A stretch of DNA of 64,000 nucleotides from Accumulibacter phosphatis (GCF_000024165.1 NC_013194.1:620001-684000), one strand, 5' to 3'; shown: positions 8,730 through 18,751, numbered from the stretch's first letter. A program made the numbers and translations. The notes: generated by a model from the sequence alone, not told the origin.

Positions 8730-10898
8730 ATGATTTCAGCGCTGCGTCGGCTCAGTTTGATGAACCGCCTTTCCCTGACGGCAGTCCTCGCCTTGCTGGC
8801 CATGTTGCTGATCGTCTGGGAGAGCCTGTGGTCCTTGCACGGCCTGTTGTACAGCGACCGGCAGGTGAAGACCCGGCATCTCGTCGAGACGGCGATCAGC
8901 GTCCTCGATCACTATCACGGCCTGCAAAAGGCGGGTACCCTCAGCGAGGACGAAGCGAAGCAGCGGGCCGTTGCGGTGGTCAAGGGCCTGCGCTACGAGA
9001 AGACCGAGTATTTCTGGATCCAGGACCTCGGCAAGCCGGTGCCGCGGATGGTGATGCATGCGACGGTGCCGGCCCTCGATGGCAAGGTGCTCGACGAAGC
9101 TCGCTTCAACAAGGCCATCTCGTTGCAGGCCGGGCTGAATGGCAGCAAGGTCAGCGTCGACGGGAAGAATCTGTTCGTCAGTTTCAACGAGGTGGTCGAA
9201 CAGGCCGGCGATGGCTATGTCGAGTACCTGTGGCCCAAGCCGGTTGCCGGCGGCGGCGTCACCAGCGAGTTGTTCACCAAGCTCTCCTATGTCAGGAAGT
9301 TCGAGCCCTGGGGCTGGGTCGTCGGGTCCGGAATCTACATTGACGACGTTAATCGGATTTTCCGGGAAGAAGCGATACACAGTGTGCTGTTCGCCATCGG
9401 GGCCACCCTGGTGCTGCTGCTCGCCGGCTGGCTGGTCAGGAAGAGCATCGTCAGCGAGTTCGGCGGCGAGCCTCGCGTCGCTCTCGCGGCGACCAGCAGG
9501 ATCGCCGATGGCGACCTGACGCATGCGATCCCGCTGCAGTCGCGCGACAAGGACAGCGTGCTGTTCGTGCTGGCGCACATGCAGAACAGCCTCAAGGACA
9601 TGTTGCGGGCCATCTTCAGCAATGCCAGCAGGCTGCAGGCGAGCATCGAGCGGCTTTCCGCCGAGTCGAACCAGATCAACCTCGCCACCCAGGTGCAGGC
9701 GGGTGCAGTCAACCACACACGCTCGGCGATCAGTGACGTTTCGGCAAGCGTCGAGGTGGTGAACGGATTGGTGCATGCGACTGAAGACGGTGCGCACGAA
9801 GTGGCGCGGCGCGCCCACGATGGCGCCGATGTGGCGGCCAAGGTGGCGGCCGAGATGCAGGCCATCGCCAACACCGTGGCGGTTTCCTCGGATCAGGTCT
9901 CGCGGCTCGTCGCCAGCACCGGCGAGATCGGCCAGATGGCCAGGGTGATCAAGGAGATCGCCGACCAGACCAACCTGCTGGCGCTCAACGCGGCCATCGA
10001 AGCCGCTCGCGCCGGTGAGCAGGGACGCGGTTTTGCCGTCGTCGCCGACGAGGTGCGCAAGCTCGCCGAACGAACGAGCAAGGCGACCAGCGAGATTGGC
10101 GCGATTCTCGACGGCATCCGGACCGACACCGAGAGCGCGGTGGAGGGAATGAAAGCGGCGGCGCCGGTGATCGCCAGCGGTGTCACGCAGGCGAACTCGG
10201 CCGCCGACACCCTGCACGCCATCGAGGAGCAGGCGCAGGACACCTTGCAGAAGATGCAGGCGCTGTCGCAGGCGACGCGCGATCAGACGCGACGGATCGA
10301 GGACATCGTCAGCAACGTCGATGAGGTGATGAACGCGTCTGGACAGACCGAGGCTGTGATCAAGCAATCGCTGCAATCGGCGGCCGATCTCGAACAGGCG
10401 TCGAGCGAAATGTTCTCGATGGTGCAGCGCTTCCGCATCGGCGAGGTCGCTGCCGGAGGATTGCCGCCGACCGGCGACGGCCGAGCGGCGGCCAAGCCGC
10501 TGCTCGAGTGGTCGACGGCGCTGGCGGTCGGTCATGCGGAGATCGACCGCCAGCACCAGGTGCTGATCGAAATCGCCAACCGGCTCAACAACGCCATGGG
10601 CTCGGGAGCTGGCCGCACCTCGTGCGGCACGATTCTTGACGAACTTCTGAACTATACGGTCAACCATTTCTCGTTCGAAGAGAAACTGATGGAGAAGCAC
10701 CACTACGCGGATCGCGAGGCGCATCTCGCCAAGCATCGCGACCTCATCGAACGCGTCAAGACGTTCAAGCGCCAGTACGAGAGCGGTGGCACGATCTCGG
10801 TCGAGCTGATGGGCTTCATCCGCGACTGGCTGGTGAACCACTTCCTCAAGGTCGACCGGGCGCTGGCGCGCGATCTGGCCAGCCGCGGCGTTTCCTGA
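8730..10898 (+). CDS. Methyl-accepting chemotaxis protein with Cache sensor and C-terminal hemerythrin domain
   Basis: A 722-aa transducer. Helix 1 at ~12-35, a periplasmic single-Cache domain (~38-200, with YFWIQDLGKPVPRMVMHATVPALDGK and WGWVVGSGIYIDD), helix 2 at ~208-228, HAMP, then the signalling domain whose hairpin tip reads NLLALNAAIEAARAGEQGRG around residue 415. After residue ~590 a complete hemerythrin domain follows: GHAEIDRQH, NHFSFEE, HLAKHRD and NHFLKVD supply the usual His/Glu/Asp ligands of a di-iron site. Such fusions (DcrH of Desulfovibrio is the known case) sense O2. GGAGG sits 8 nt before the ATG. No CheR-binding pentapeptide is seen at the C-terminus. Confidence 0.93.
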   Translation: MISALRRLSLMNRLSLTAVLALLAMLLIVWESLWSLHGLLYSDRQVKTRHLVETAISVLDHYHGLQKAGTLSEDEAKQRAVAVVKGLRYEKTEYFWIQDLGKPVPRMVMHATVPALDGKVLDEARFNKAISLQAGLNGSKVSVDGKNLFVSFNEVVEQAGDGYVEYLWPKPVAGGGVTSELFTKLSYVRKFEPWGWVVGSGIYIDDVNRIFREEAIHSVLFAIGATLVLLLAGWLVRKSIVSEFGGEPRVALAATSRIADGDLTHAIPLQSRDKDSVLFVLAHMQNSLKDMLRAIFSNASRLQASIERLSAESNQINLATQVQAGAVNHTRSAISDVSASVEVVNGLVHATEDGAHEVARRAHDGADVAAKVAAEMQAIANTVAVSSDQVSRLVASTGEIGQMARVIKEIADQTNLLALNAAIEAARAGEQGRGFAVVADEVRKLAERTSKATSEIGAILDGIRTDTESAVEGMKAAAPVIASGVTQANSAADTLHAIEEQAQDTLQKMQALSQATRDQTRRIEDIVSNVDEVMNASGQTEAVIKQSLQSAADLEQASSEMFSMVQRFRIGEVAAGGLPPTGDGRAAAKPLLEWSTALAVGHAEIDRQHQVLIEIANRLNNAMGSGAGRTSCGTILDELLNYTVNHFSFEEKLMEKHHYADREAHLAKHRDLIERVKTFKRQYESGGTISVELMGFIRDWLVNHFLKVDRALARDLASRGVS

Positions 10899-10979
10899 AA
10901 GCGGCCGTGATGGTGCGGGGTTCCCGGCGTGGCGATGGCCTGTCAGTCTGGCGCCGGCACCCACAGGCGGCTGGCGGCG

Positions 10980-12275
10980 ATGACTGATCCCGGCCGACAG
11001 TTGCGCCGTCGGCGTGCGCAGGGTCTGGCGATCGTCGTCGCGGCCTACGTGCTGTCCTTCTTTCAGCGTTTCGCGCCGGCCGGCATCGCCCAGGACCTGA
11101 TTGCCGCGTTCAATACCACGGCATCGTCGCTGGGTGTACTGGCAGCGACCTACTTCTATGTCTACACGCTCATGCAGGTGCCGACCGGTATTCTCGTCGA
11201 TACCCTCGGGCCGCGCCTCATCCTCCTGCTTGGCGGTGGTATCGGTGGCGCTGGCAGTCTGCTGTTCGGCCTGGCGCCCACTCTCGACCTGGCGCTACTG
11301 GGGCGTACGCTGATCGGGTTGGGCGTTTCGGTGACTTTCATTGCCATGCTCAAGATCATCGCCGTCTCCTTTGACGAACGGCGCTTTGCCAGTCTGGTCG
11401 GCGTCAGCATGCTGATCGGCAATCTCGGTTCGGTGCTGGCCGGTGCCCCGCTCTCCTGGCTGGCGCAGATCACCGGTTGGCGAGGCATTTTCGTCGGTCT
11501 GGCGCTGCTTTCCGTGCTCCTGGGCATCGGCTGCTGGTGGCTGCTGCGCGAGCATTCGGACGCTGCCGAGAGCCTGTCGGTGACCGACGGCAAGCCGCGC
11601 TTCGACCGCACGGTGGTGATCTCCGGACTGCTGACGGTATTGAGAAACCGTGACACCTGGCCGGTCGTCTGCGTCAACTTCGGCATCTGTGGCAGTTTTT
11701 TTGCCTTTGCCGGCTTGTGGGCCACGCCTTTCCTGACCACCGCGCACGGCATGACCCGAGCCGTCGCCGCCAACCACGTGAGTCTCTACTTCGCCGGTTT
11801 TGCCCTTGGCTGTGTTTTTGTCGGGACGCTCTCCGATCGGCTCGGCCGGCGCAAGCCGGTGCTCGTGGCGAGCACTCATCTGTACGCGCTGATCTGGCTG
11901 GTCTGGTTGTCGGGAGCGGCGCTGCCCCTGGCAGCGAGCTACCTGCTGTTTGCGCTGATGGGCGTCGTGACAGCCAGCTTCACCCTAACCTGGGCCTGTG
12001 CCAAGGAACTCAATCCGCCACTGCTCTCCGGAATGTCGACCAGCGTAACCAATATGGGGGGCTTCCTGGCTGCCGCCATCCTGCAGCCATTGGTCGGTTG
12101 GGTCATGGATCAGACCTGGCAGGGTGGTGTGACGGCCGGCGGGGCACGCCTCTACACGCCGGCAGATTTCCATGCCGGCCTGCTTCTGCTCGCCGCCATG
12201 GCGGGTCTCGGCGCACTGGCCTCGTGGCGCATCCGGGAGACCGGTTGCCGGAACATCTGGCGGCCGGTGGGCTGA
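10980..12275 (+). CDS. Major facilitator superfamily transporter
   Basis: A 431-aa inner-membrane permease of twelve helices. The loop 2-3 MFS motif reads GILVDTLGPRLILL and its second-half copy GTLSDRLGRRKPVL. MQVPTGILVDTLG and the C-terminal half resemble bacterial MFS carriers annotated for organic anions or sugar phosphates, but the substrate cannot be named. A GTG 17 codons upstream (10929) is possible; the ATG at 10980 begins the basic N-terminus TDPGRQLRRRR and is preferred. It lies 81 bp after the chemoreceptor on the same strand. Confidence 0.85.
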   Translation: MTDPGRQLRRRRAQGLAIVVAAYVLSFFQRFAPAGIAQDLIAAFNTTASSLGVLAATYFYVYTLMQVPTGILVDTLGPRLILLLGGGIGGAGSLLFGLAPTLDLALLGRTLIGLGVSVTFIAMLKIIAVSFDERRFASLVGVSMLIGNLGSVLAGAPLSWLAQITGWRGIFVGLALLSVLLGIGCWWLLREHSDAAESLSVTDGKPRFDRTVVISGLLTVLRNRDTWPVVCVNFGICGSFFAFAGLWATPFLTTAHGMTRAVAANHVSLYFAGFALGCVFVGTLSDRLGRRKPVLVASTHLYALIWLVWLSGAALPLAASYLLFALMGVVTASFTLTWACAKELNPPLLSGMSTSVTNMGGFLAAAILQPLVGWVMDQTWQGGVTAGGARLYTPADFHAGLLLLAAMAGLGALASWRIRETGCRNIWRPVG

Positions 12276-12322
12276 TTGAAGCTTACCCCTTCGCCGTCTG
12301 GACGCGGGCGAAGTGGGGGCCG

Positions 12323-12853
12323 TCAGCGCCGCTCATAGACGAGTTCGACTCGACGCATCGTTCGCCGACAGGCCTCGCTGTCACACGCCTGCTTGCTGCT
12401 TTGCTCGCTGCCGACCGGCAGCCGCCGAATCTGGCTGCGCGGCACGCCAAGCGAGCGCAGGCGGTCGCTTACTGCCTCGATACGCTTGTCGGCGACGGCC
12501 AGGTTGTAGGCGGCGCTGCCAAGATTGTCGGTGTGGCCGACCAGGGTCACCACCAGTTGCGGATCTTCCTTCAGTTTCTGTGCGTTCTGACGCAGGATAT
12601 CGGCGCTCTCGCTGTCGATCATCGTCTCGCCGAAGGCGAAGTAGACCACTCGCCTGGTCTCGTCATCGGCAAATGGGGTCGGTGCCTTGGCCGACCCCAC
12701 ACGGACCGGTGTCGCCGGAACTCGCGACGGCTGCTCCCGGGCCGCTGCGGCCTGTCCGGAATCCCCGGGCGGTGCTTTGTCGGTCGTAGCGCAAGCGCTC
12801 AGGACAAGGACGCAGGCCAGGCAGAGGGGGGGGGGAAGGCGAGGAAACAGCAT
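12323..12853 (-). CDS. OmpA/Pal-type outer-membrane lipoprotein
   Basis: A 176-aa lipoprotein: the signal peptide ends in the lipobox LSAC with Cys21 as the acylation site. A Pro/Ala-rich linker (~25-65) precedes an OmpA-C peptidoglycan-binding domain, VVYFAFGETMIDSESADILRQN and LVTLVGHTDNLGSAAYNLAVADKRIEAV, matching the NxxL-SxxRA-type pattern with variations. A CDSEAC sequence near residue 157 may form a disulfide. It probably anchors the outer membrane to peptidoglycan. Codons 6-10 contain a run of ten C residues, listed separately, which could switch the gene on and off. It faces the MFS gene convergently. Confidence 0.85.
   Translation of the reverse strand: MLFPRLPPPLCLACVLVLSACATTDKAPPGDSGQAAAAREQPSRVPATPVRVGSAKAPTPFADDETRRVVYFAFGETMIDSESADILRQNAQKLKEDPQLVVTLVGHTDNLGSAAYNLAVADKRIEAVSDRLRSLGVPRSQIRRLPVGSEQSSKQACDSEACRRTMRRVELVYERR
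12836..12845. repeat. Homopolymeric G/C tract (10 bp) in lipoprotein signal peptide
   Basis: Ten consecutive G on the plus strand, i.e. ten C in the coding strand of the OmpA-like lipoprotein, in codons 7-10 (CTTCCC...CTC, giving LPPPL). Tracts of this length within a 5' coding region are prone to slippage; the present length keeps the frame open. Confidence 0.8.
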
Positions 12854-13109
12854 TGGCGGTGCACCGGCGAGTCGAGACAGGAGGGGACGCTACGGGGAGC
12901 TAGTTTAACAACGATTGCAGCCGTGCGGGTTGCCGCTGCTGTGCACGCATCCGCGTATCCCGCCGCTGGCGACCCGGTCATCGGCGTCGCAAGGCGCTGA
13001 GCGGCAGCGAATGCGTGTCAGGTCAAGGGCTGCTGGCGATGCCGAAGGCAGCAGCTTCTGTGGCAAGATGGCCTGATGCGCATGCTCCTCCGTCCCTGAG
13101 GCACGACCG

Positions 13110-13997
13110 ATGAACGCTACCCGCCAACTGGCCGGCATCGGCTTCGGCCTCACCGCCTACGCCATGTGGGGTTTCTTCCCGCTCTTCTTTCGCCAGCTTG
13201 CGCACGTTTCGCCGATGGACGTGTTGAGCAACCGCGCCGTCTGGGCCTGCCTCCTCGTCGGCCTGCTGCTCACGCTGCGGCGGCAATGGGGCAAGGTCGC
13301 GGCGGTCTTCGGACAATCGCGCCAGTTGCTGATGCTGACCATCGCCGCCTTCCTGATCGGCAGCAACTGGCTGGTCTTCCTGTGGGCCGTCGCCAACCAG
13401 CAGGTCGTTGCTTCGAGCCTGGGCTATTTCCTGACGCCGCTGGTAAACGTCCTGCTCGGGCTCGTGGTGCTGAAGGAGCGCCTGAATCGCCTGGAGTGGG
13501 TCTCGGTTGCTCTGGCACTGGCGGCGATGACCAACGAAATCGTCAGCCTTGGGAGCCTGCCCTGGGTGTCGCTGGTCCTCGCCGTCACCTTCGGGACCTA
13601 TGGTCTGGTCCGCAAGCAACTGCCCGTCGATGCCGTCTCCGGCCTGTGGCTGGAGACGCTGGCGATGCTGCCGGTGTGCGGGCTGTACGCGTTCTGGCAG
13701 GCGCAGGCCGGGCATCCAGTGTTCACCGGGCACGACCTCCGGACCACGGGCTTGTTGATCAGCGCCGGCGCGCTCACCGCGCTGCCCTTGATGGCCTTCG
13801 CCGCAGCCACGCAGCGGCTGGATCTGGCGAGCGTCGGCATGCTGATGTATATCAATCCGACGCTCCAGTTCGTCACGGCAGTCTGGCTTTTCGGCGAGCC
13901 GATGCAGAGTGCGCGCCTGCTCAGTTTCGGGCTGATCTGGCTCGGTCTGCTGGTCTTCAGTTGGAGCGCCTGGGGGAAGTATCGCCAGCCACGTTGA
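13110..13997 (+). CDS. rarD: RarD-type EamA transporter
   Basis: A 295-aa drug/metabolite-superfamily permease with ten membrane helices. The N-terminus RQLAGIGFGLTAYAMWGFFPLFFRQLAHVSPMDVLSNRAVWA is the RarD signature, and SNWLVFLWAVANQQVVASSLGYFLTPLVNVLLG matches the first EamA repeat end. Function in E. coli is described only as chloramphenicol-sensitivity related. ATG at 13110. It is the last ordinary chromosomal gene before the accessory region. Confidence 0.92.
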   Translation: MNATRQLAGIGFGLTAYAMWGFFPLFFRQLAHVSPMDVLSNRAVWACLLVGLLLTLRRQWGKVAAVFGQSRQLLMLTIAAFLIGSNWLVFLWAVANQQVVASSLGYFLTPLVNVLLGLVVLKERLNRLEWVSVALALAAMTNEIVSLGSLPWVSLVLAVTFGTYGLVRKQLPVDAVSGLWLETLAMLPVCGLYAFWQAQAGHPVFTGHDLRTTGLLISAGALTALPLMAFAAATQRLDLASVGMLMYINPTLQFVTAVWLFGEPMQSARLLSFGLIWLGLLVFSWSAWGKYRQPR

Positions 13998-14038
13998 TCG
14001 GGTGAAACCCGTAGAACGATTGCACAGGAGGACTCGCC

Positions 14039-17000
14039 TTGCCAAACGCCGAATTTGACCTGTTCATCAGCTACCGCCGCAGCGACTCGGCCGGACACGC
14101 GCGGGCGCTGTATCGCGATCTCTGTCGCCGTTTCGACAAGCAGCGCATTTTCTTCGACCGCGAATCGATCGAAGCCGGGTCGGTCTTTCCCGACCGCTTG
14201 CGCGAGGGTATCGATGCCTGCCGTGTCCTGCTTGCCCTGATCGCGCCGGGGTGGCTGGACGCGAAGAACGCCGCCGGTCAACGCCGCCTCGACAGCGAAG
14301 ACGATTTCGTGCGCCAGGAAATCGCTGGCGCGCTGCGTCTTGGTCGCCACGTGATCCCGGTCCTCTTCGACGATACGCCGATGCCCGACGCCGGGCAGTT
14401 GCCGGAGGTTCTGTGGCCGCTCGCCGCCTGCGATGCGCTGTTGCTGCGCGGCAAGAATTTCGAATACGACGTGCAACTGGAGGAACTGATCCGGCTGCTC
14501 GCCGCCGTCCCCGGGATGCCGGTGCCGCTGCCGGCGGGGGCCGGGGTGGTGATCGGCGCCGGGCTCGATTTCGATGTCTATCGCCGCACCCCCTACGTGC
14601 TAATCCGCTTGCGGGCGCCATTGCGTGCCGCCTTTCAACCGCTGATCGACGATCGCACCCGCTTCTTCGCCGGGCGACGGCAGGTAGTCGAGCGCATCAT
14701 GCAATTCACCTCGCGCGACGAGGGCGGTTACCTGGTCATCACCGCTCCACCCGGTTTCGGCAAGACGGCACTGATGGCCAACCTCGTCGCCGCCACTCCC
14801 GAGGCCTTCGCGTACCATTTCTTCGCCCCGGTCTATGGTGAGGAGACTCTCGACGAGAAGTTCTTCCTGCAGAACGTCCTGCAACAGATGGCCGCCTGGC
14901 ACGGACACAACGCCGAACTGCCCGAGGCGATCAACGAACTGCGGGCGCTCTACCAGACCTTCGTCGACACACCGCTGGAGCACGATCAGGTGCTGGTCCT
15001 CGACGGTCTCGACGAAGTCGCACACTGGCAGCTTGCACCCTACCTGGGCCGGCGCCTGCCGGCGCATCTGCACCTAGTCGTGACGCTGCGCGATGTCGGC
15101 CAGGACTGGCTCCGCGACTACGCATTTCCCGCCGATCAGGTCACGCCGCTGGCGCTCGGCGGCCTCGATCGCGATGACATCCGGCAGTTGTTCGCCGGAC
15201 TGGGGGCGGCCGGCGCACGCATCGCCGGCAATCCGGTGCTGCTCGAACAGATCGTTGACCGGGCAGCCTATGCGGACGCTCCCGGCTTGGGCGCCGACCC
15301 GTTCTACGTCCGCTTCCTGGCCGAAGACGTTGCCGCCGCCGAAGTCACGCCGGAGCAGATCGCCGACCAGCCCAGGGGGCTGGATGCCTACCTGGATCGC
15401 TGGTGGAAACAGATCGTCCAACTCGCCGGCGACGCCCCGCTGCGCGATCTGTTCGGCACGCTTGCGGCGGCGCTTGGGCCGATCGCGCGCGGCGATCTCG
15501 AAGCGATCAACGCCAGCCTGCGCGACGACTGGGCCGGCGATTTCTTCGAGCAGGTACTGAGCCGCGTACGTCGCCTGGTGCGACGGGACGGCGCCGGCCG
15601 CTACGGCCTCGCGCATCCGCGCCTGCGGCAGTACGTCGCCGATCCGCGGCGAATCGGCAAGATCAACGACTACCGCGGCCGCGTGCTCGAATACTGCCGG
15701 CGCTGGCCGGAGCACCGCAGCCCCTATGCGCTGACCTGTCTCGGCACGCACCTCGCCGAAGCCGGCCACCTCGACGAGCTGGCACGGCTCTTTTCGAGCG
15801 AGTGGCTGGCGGCGCAATGGTCGATCCTCCACACCTGGGCCGCGCTGATCGCCGATATCGAGCGTGTCGCCAAGGCGCTGCTGGCGCTGCCGGCGCCCGA
15901 TTACCCGCGCATCCTGGGCTTGGTCGTCGCGCGCCAGACCGCTCGCGAGTTGATGCTGGGCTTTCCCGACGAGGTCTACGTGGCGTGGACGGCGCAGGGC
16001 GAGAGCGAACGCGCGCTCGCCTGTCTCGGCGCCCTCGGCAAGACAGGCGCGCGCGCGATCAACCCGTTGCTGGCGGTTGCCGGCAAGCTCCTCGAAGTGC
16101 ACCGTGAAGGCGCGGACGACCATGCCGAGCAGGCGGCCGAACTTCTCCAGCAGGTGATCGACCAGTTGCCGCTCGTCCGCCGGACCAACGAGCAGCACCA
16201 GATCGTCTCGGCGCTGGCGGCGCTGCTGCCGCGCGAACGCGGTCTGCCCGAGCTTCGGCGGTTGCAGTTGCTGCGTCAGGCGGTCGAGTTCGCCGAGCGG
16301 GCCGATGACCTGGTGCTCCGGGCGGCCGCTCTGGGCAGCCTGGCCTCGGCCCTGGCGGCATCCTCCACCGATCGCGAGCAGGCGCGCCCACTGCTCGATC
16401 GCGCACGCACGGCGCTTGCCGGTATCGATTTTCCGGCCGATCGCGCCTTCGTCTTCGCCAGCCAGTTGCCGGCGCTGCAGATCCTGGCGCCGGCGACCGT
16501 CCTCCCCGAGCTGACGGCACTCGTCAACCAGGGGAAGGCTCTGCTGCAACACGGGTCCCTGGCGAAGAGTCCCTTGATCAGACTCCTCGAACGCTGGCGT
16601 CCCGGTGACGGCGAGCAGCGCCAGGAGACGATAGCGCTGCTCTGCCGCCTTGCCGCGCTCTATCTCGATACGACGGTGGCGGACTACGCCGGCGTCGCCC
16701 TCTCGGTCATCGTTCCCGATCTCTGCTGGCTGGGCCGAGTCGACCTTGCTAGCGACCTCGTCGAACGCTGCTGGGCTGCCGATGCCGTCGAGGGGGCGCG
16801 TATCGTCGCCTATGCAATCGATACGCTGGAGGAGCTGCTGCCGGAAAAGGTCTCCGCGTGGCTGGTCGCGGCCGCGCCGCTGACCGACCCCGCCCACCAC
16901 GACATGCCGATCAACCGTGAGCTATTCACCGCCGCGGTGGCGAACGCGCGCGCGGCCACCGGTGACTGGCACGGGGCGCTCGAGCTGGCGGCGACGCTGC

Positions 17001-18751
17001 GCGGCAGTGAGCGAGCGGATGCCCTGGTGGGCTTGCTGCGGCGGCTGGGCGCGGCGAGTCAGGTCGAGGCCACGCAGCGCGAGTCATTGGTGGATGAAAT
17101 CCTCGCTCTCGCCGGGGATGCCGACGAGGCGGCGAGAAACGACGGAATGGCCCGGGTGGTTGCCGTTGCCGCGCAGGTGCTGGGCGGTGCGGCGGGCAGC
17201 CGGGGTGAGGCGCTGCTGGCGCAGGCGACCGCACTGTGTCTGGCGCGCTTGCCGGAAGGCGACCTCGACGAACTGCGCCGCTTGCTGGCCGTGGCCTTGC
17301 ACGCCGACGGGGCCAGCGCGGAAGCCTTGCGCGTGGTGAGCGGGATGACCTGGGTGGACGGCGTTGCCGCGACGCTAACGTTCCTGGCGCAAGCGATGGC
17401 GGCCGATCCGGGTCGGCGTGATGCCTACGTCGAGGTATTGATCGAACAGTTGGCGGAACGCGCCGGAGCGGCGCTCTACGGCGACGCCTTGCGCGCGGCG
17501 GCGCCGCTGGTGGTCGGCCTGGCGCGCCAGCAGGCGCCGCTGGCCGGCGTTCTCGCGGAGGCGATCAGCCAAGGACTCGGGGCGCTCCGGCTCGACGACC
17601 AGATCGAGGTCGTGGCGACTCTCGCTGCCGGCCTGTGCCTGGTGGATGCCGATCGCGGGGCATCGCAGTATGGCCGGCTGCTCGACTGGATCGACTCGCT
17701 GCGTGCTCAAGGCTACGCGATGGCTGCTGCCGCCATCGCCCGCTTCATCGTCCAGCTCGCTTCGGTCGCCGAGCCACTCGGCGACCGCCTCGCCCCGCTG
17801 GTGGACAGGGTCCGGGCTGTCGCCGCCGACTTCACCGACGACGCCGACGCCATCAGCGTGCGCGGTGCTCTCTGTCTGTTCGACGTGCGCCAGGGCTGCG
17901 CCGCCGTGCGCGACGGATTGCAGGCGCTGCTGCCGGCGGTCGCCACCCTCGCCGCGGCCGGGCCGCGCGCGCTCTATCTGACGCGAATGTTCGCCGATCT
18001 CGTCGGGCGCCGTTCCGGCCGCCACGAAGCGCAGGCCAGGGCGGTGGCGGCGCTCGCCGAGGCGGTCGTCCGCTGCGCTCACCCTTGCCCGGCCGAAGCA
18101 AGCCGCGTTATCGCGGACTGCCTCGAGCAGGCGCTGACGATCCACACGGAAGACGATCGAGCCCAGGCGCTGATCGACATCTTCGGCAAACTGCCGGCCG
18201 GGCCAGCCGGCTGGTCGCGACGTATCGAGGGACCGGTGGCCTCCGTCCTGGCCAGAACGCAGATCGCCGACGGCGAACGGTTTGTCGACGTTTGCGCGGC
18301 TGCCGTCGCCGCGATGTGCGCCTGTGACGATGTGGATGCTGCCGAGCGCCTGGCACGTCAGGCGAGCGACCCGGATCTGCGGGATCGGCTGCTGAGCGAT
18401 ATCGAGCGGGAGCGCGAACGCTTGACCCTCGGCGAGTTGTCGGATTTCGAGCGTGCTTTCGTCGCTATCGGCAACGGGCAACTGGCGCACGCGGTGCTGC
18501 ACTCGGTCAAGGTGGAGAACGACAGCGCCAACATTCTCGGCTATCTCGTCGAGGCACTGGTCGTCGAGGAGTGGGGCACCGAGCGCGAGCGGCTGCTGGC
18601 GGAATTCCTGCCGCAGGTCGCCGCGCCCTTGCGGGCGCTGCACGGGACCGCCGCCATCGCGCGGCTGCTTGCCGAGCTGGAAGCTGTGGACGGCGCCTTC
18701 CTTGCTGCCGCGAGCATCGTCGGCAAGGGTGGCGGACAGCGGATCGGGTGA
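14039..18751 (+). CDS. Giant TIR-STAND NTPase with helical-repeat C-terminus
   Basis: A 1570-aa cytoplasmic protein. Residues 4-160 are a TIR domain: FDLFISYRRSD opens it, and Glu94 in DFVRQEIAGAL is a candidate for the NAD-cleaving glutamate. From ~200 comes a STAND/NACHT-like ATPase, with Walker A APPGFGKTA (Lys242) and Walker B VLVLDGLDEV near residue 320, then LHLVVTLRDVGQDW. From ~560 to the end there is only alpha-helical, Ala/Leu-rich repeat-like sequence, the likely ligand sensor. Bacterial TIR proteins of this build usually act in phage defence by NAD depletion; here that is inference. The TTG start has AGGAGG 7 nt upstream. The 3' end overlaps a 52-codon ORF. GC content matches the chromosome. 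Confidence 0.85.
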   Translation: MPNAEFDLFISYRRSDSAGHARALYRDLCRRFDKQRIFFDRESIEAGSVFPDRLREGIDACRVLLALIAPGWLDAKNAAGQRRLDSEDDFVRQEIAGALRLGRHVIPVLFDDTPMPDAGQLPEVLWPLAACDALLLRGKNFEYDVQLEELIRLLAAVPGMPVPLPAGAGVVIGAGLDFDVYRRTPYVLIRLRAPLRAAFQPLIDDRTRFFAGRRQVVERIMQFTSRDEGGYLVITAPPGFGKTALMANLVAATPEAFAYHFFAPVYGEETLDEKFFLQNVLQQMAAWHGHNAELPEAINELRALYQTFVDTPLEHDQVLVLDGLDEVAHWQLAPYLGRRLPAHLHLVVTLRDVGQDWLRDYAFPADQVTPLALGGLDRDDIRQLFAGLGAAGARIAGNPVLLEQIVDRAAYADAPGLGADPFYVRFLAEDVAAAEVTPEQIADQPRGLDAYLDRWWKQIVQLAGDAPLRDLFGTLAAALGPIARGDLEAINASLRDDWAGDFFEQVLSRVRRLVRRDGAGRYGLAHPRLRQYVADPRRIGKINDYRGRVLEYCRRWPEHRSPYALTCLGTHLAEAGHLDELARLFSSEWLAAQWSILHTWAALIADIERVAKALLALPAPDYPRILGLVVARQTARELMLGFPDEVYVAWTAQGESERALACLGALGKTGARAINPLLAVAGKLLEVHREGADDHAEQAAELLQQVIDQLPLVRRTNEQHQIVSALAALLPRERGLPELRRLQLLRQAVEFAERADDLVLRAAALGSLASALAASSTDREQARPLLDRARTALAGIDFPADRAFVFASQLPALQILAPATVLPELTALVNQGKALLQHGSLAKSPLIRLLERWRPGDGEQRQETIALLCRLAALYLDTTVADYAGVALSVIVPDLCWLGRVDLASDLVERCWAADAVEGARIVAYAIDTLEELLPEKVSAWLVAAAPLTDPAHHDMPINRELFTAAVANARAATGDWHGALELAATLRGSERADALVGLLRRLGAASQVEATQRESLVDEILALAGDADEAARNDGMARVVAVAAQVLGGAAGSRGEALLAQATALCLARLPEGDLDELRRLLAVALHADGASAEALRVVSGMTWVDGVAATLTFLAQAMAADPGRRDAYVEVLIEQLAERAGAALYGDALRAAAPLVVGLARQQAPLAGVLAEAISQGLGALRLDDQIEVVATLAAGLCLVDADRGASQYGRLLDWIDSLRAQGYAMAAAAIARFIVQLASVAEPLGDRLAPLVDRVRAVAADFTDDADAISVRGALCLFDVRQGCAAVRDGLQALLPAVATLAAAGPRALYLTRMFADLVGRRSGRHEAQARAVAALAEAVVRCAHPCPAEASRVIADCLEQALTIHTEDDRAQALIDIFGKLPAGPAGWSRRIEGPVASVLARTQIADGERFVDVCAAAVAAMCACDDVDAAERLARQASDPDLRDRLLSDIERERERLTLGELSDFERAFVAIGNGQLAHAVLHSVKVENDSANILGYLVEALVVEEWGTERERLLAEFLPQVAAPLRALHGTAAIARLLAELEAVDGAFLAAASIVGKGGGQRIG

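Noticed and set aside
8736..10964. 742-aa open frame antisense to the chemoreceptor
   Set aside because: High-GC antisense shadow: the plus strand has a full domain set; the antisense product is Arg/Asp/His-rich with no known fold.
15074..16900. 608-aa open frame antisense to the TIR-STAND gene
   Set aside because: Same cause; no domain, no ribosome site, and the sense strand encodes a coherent protein.
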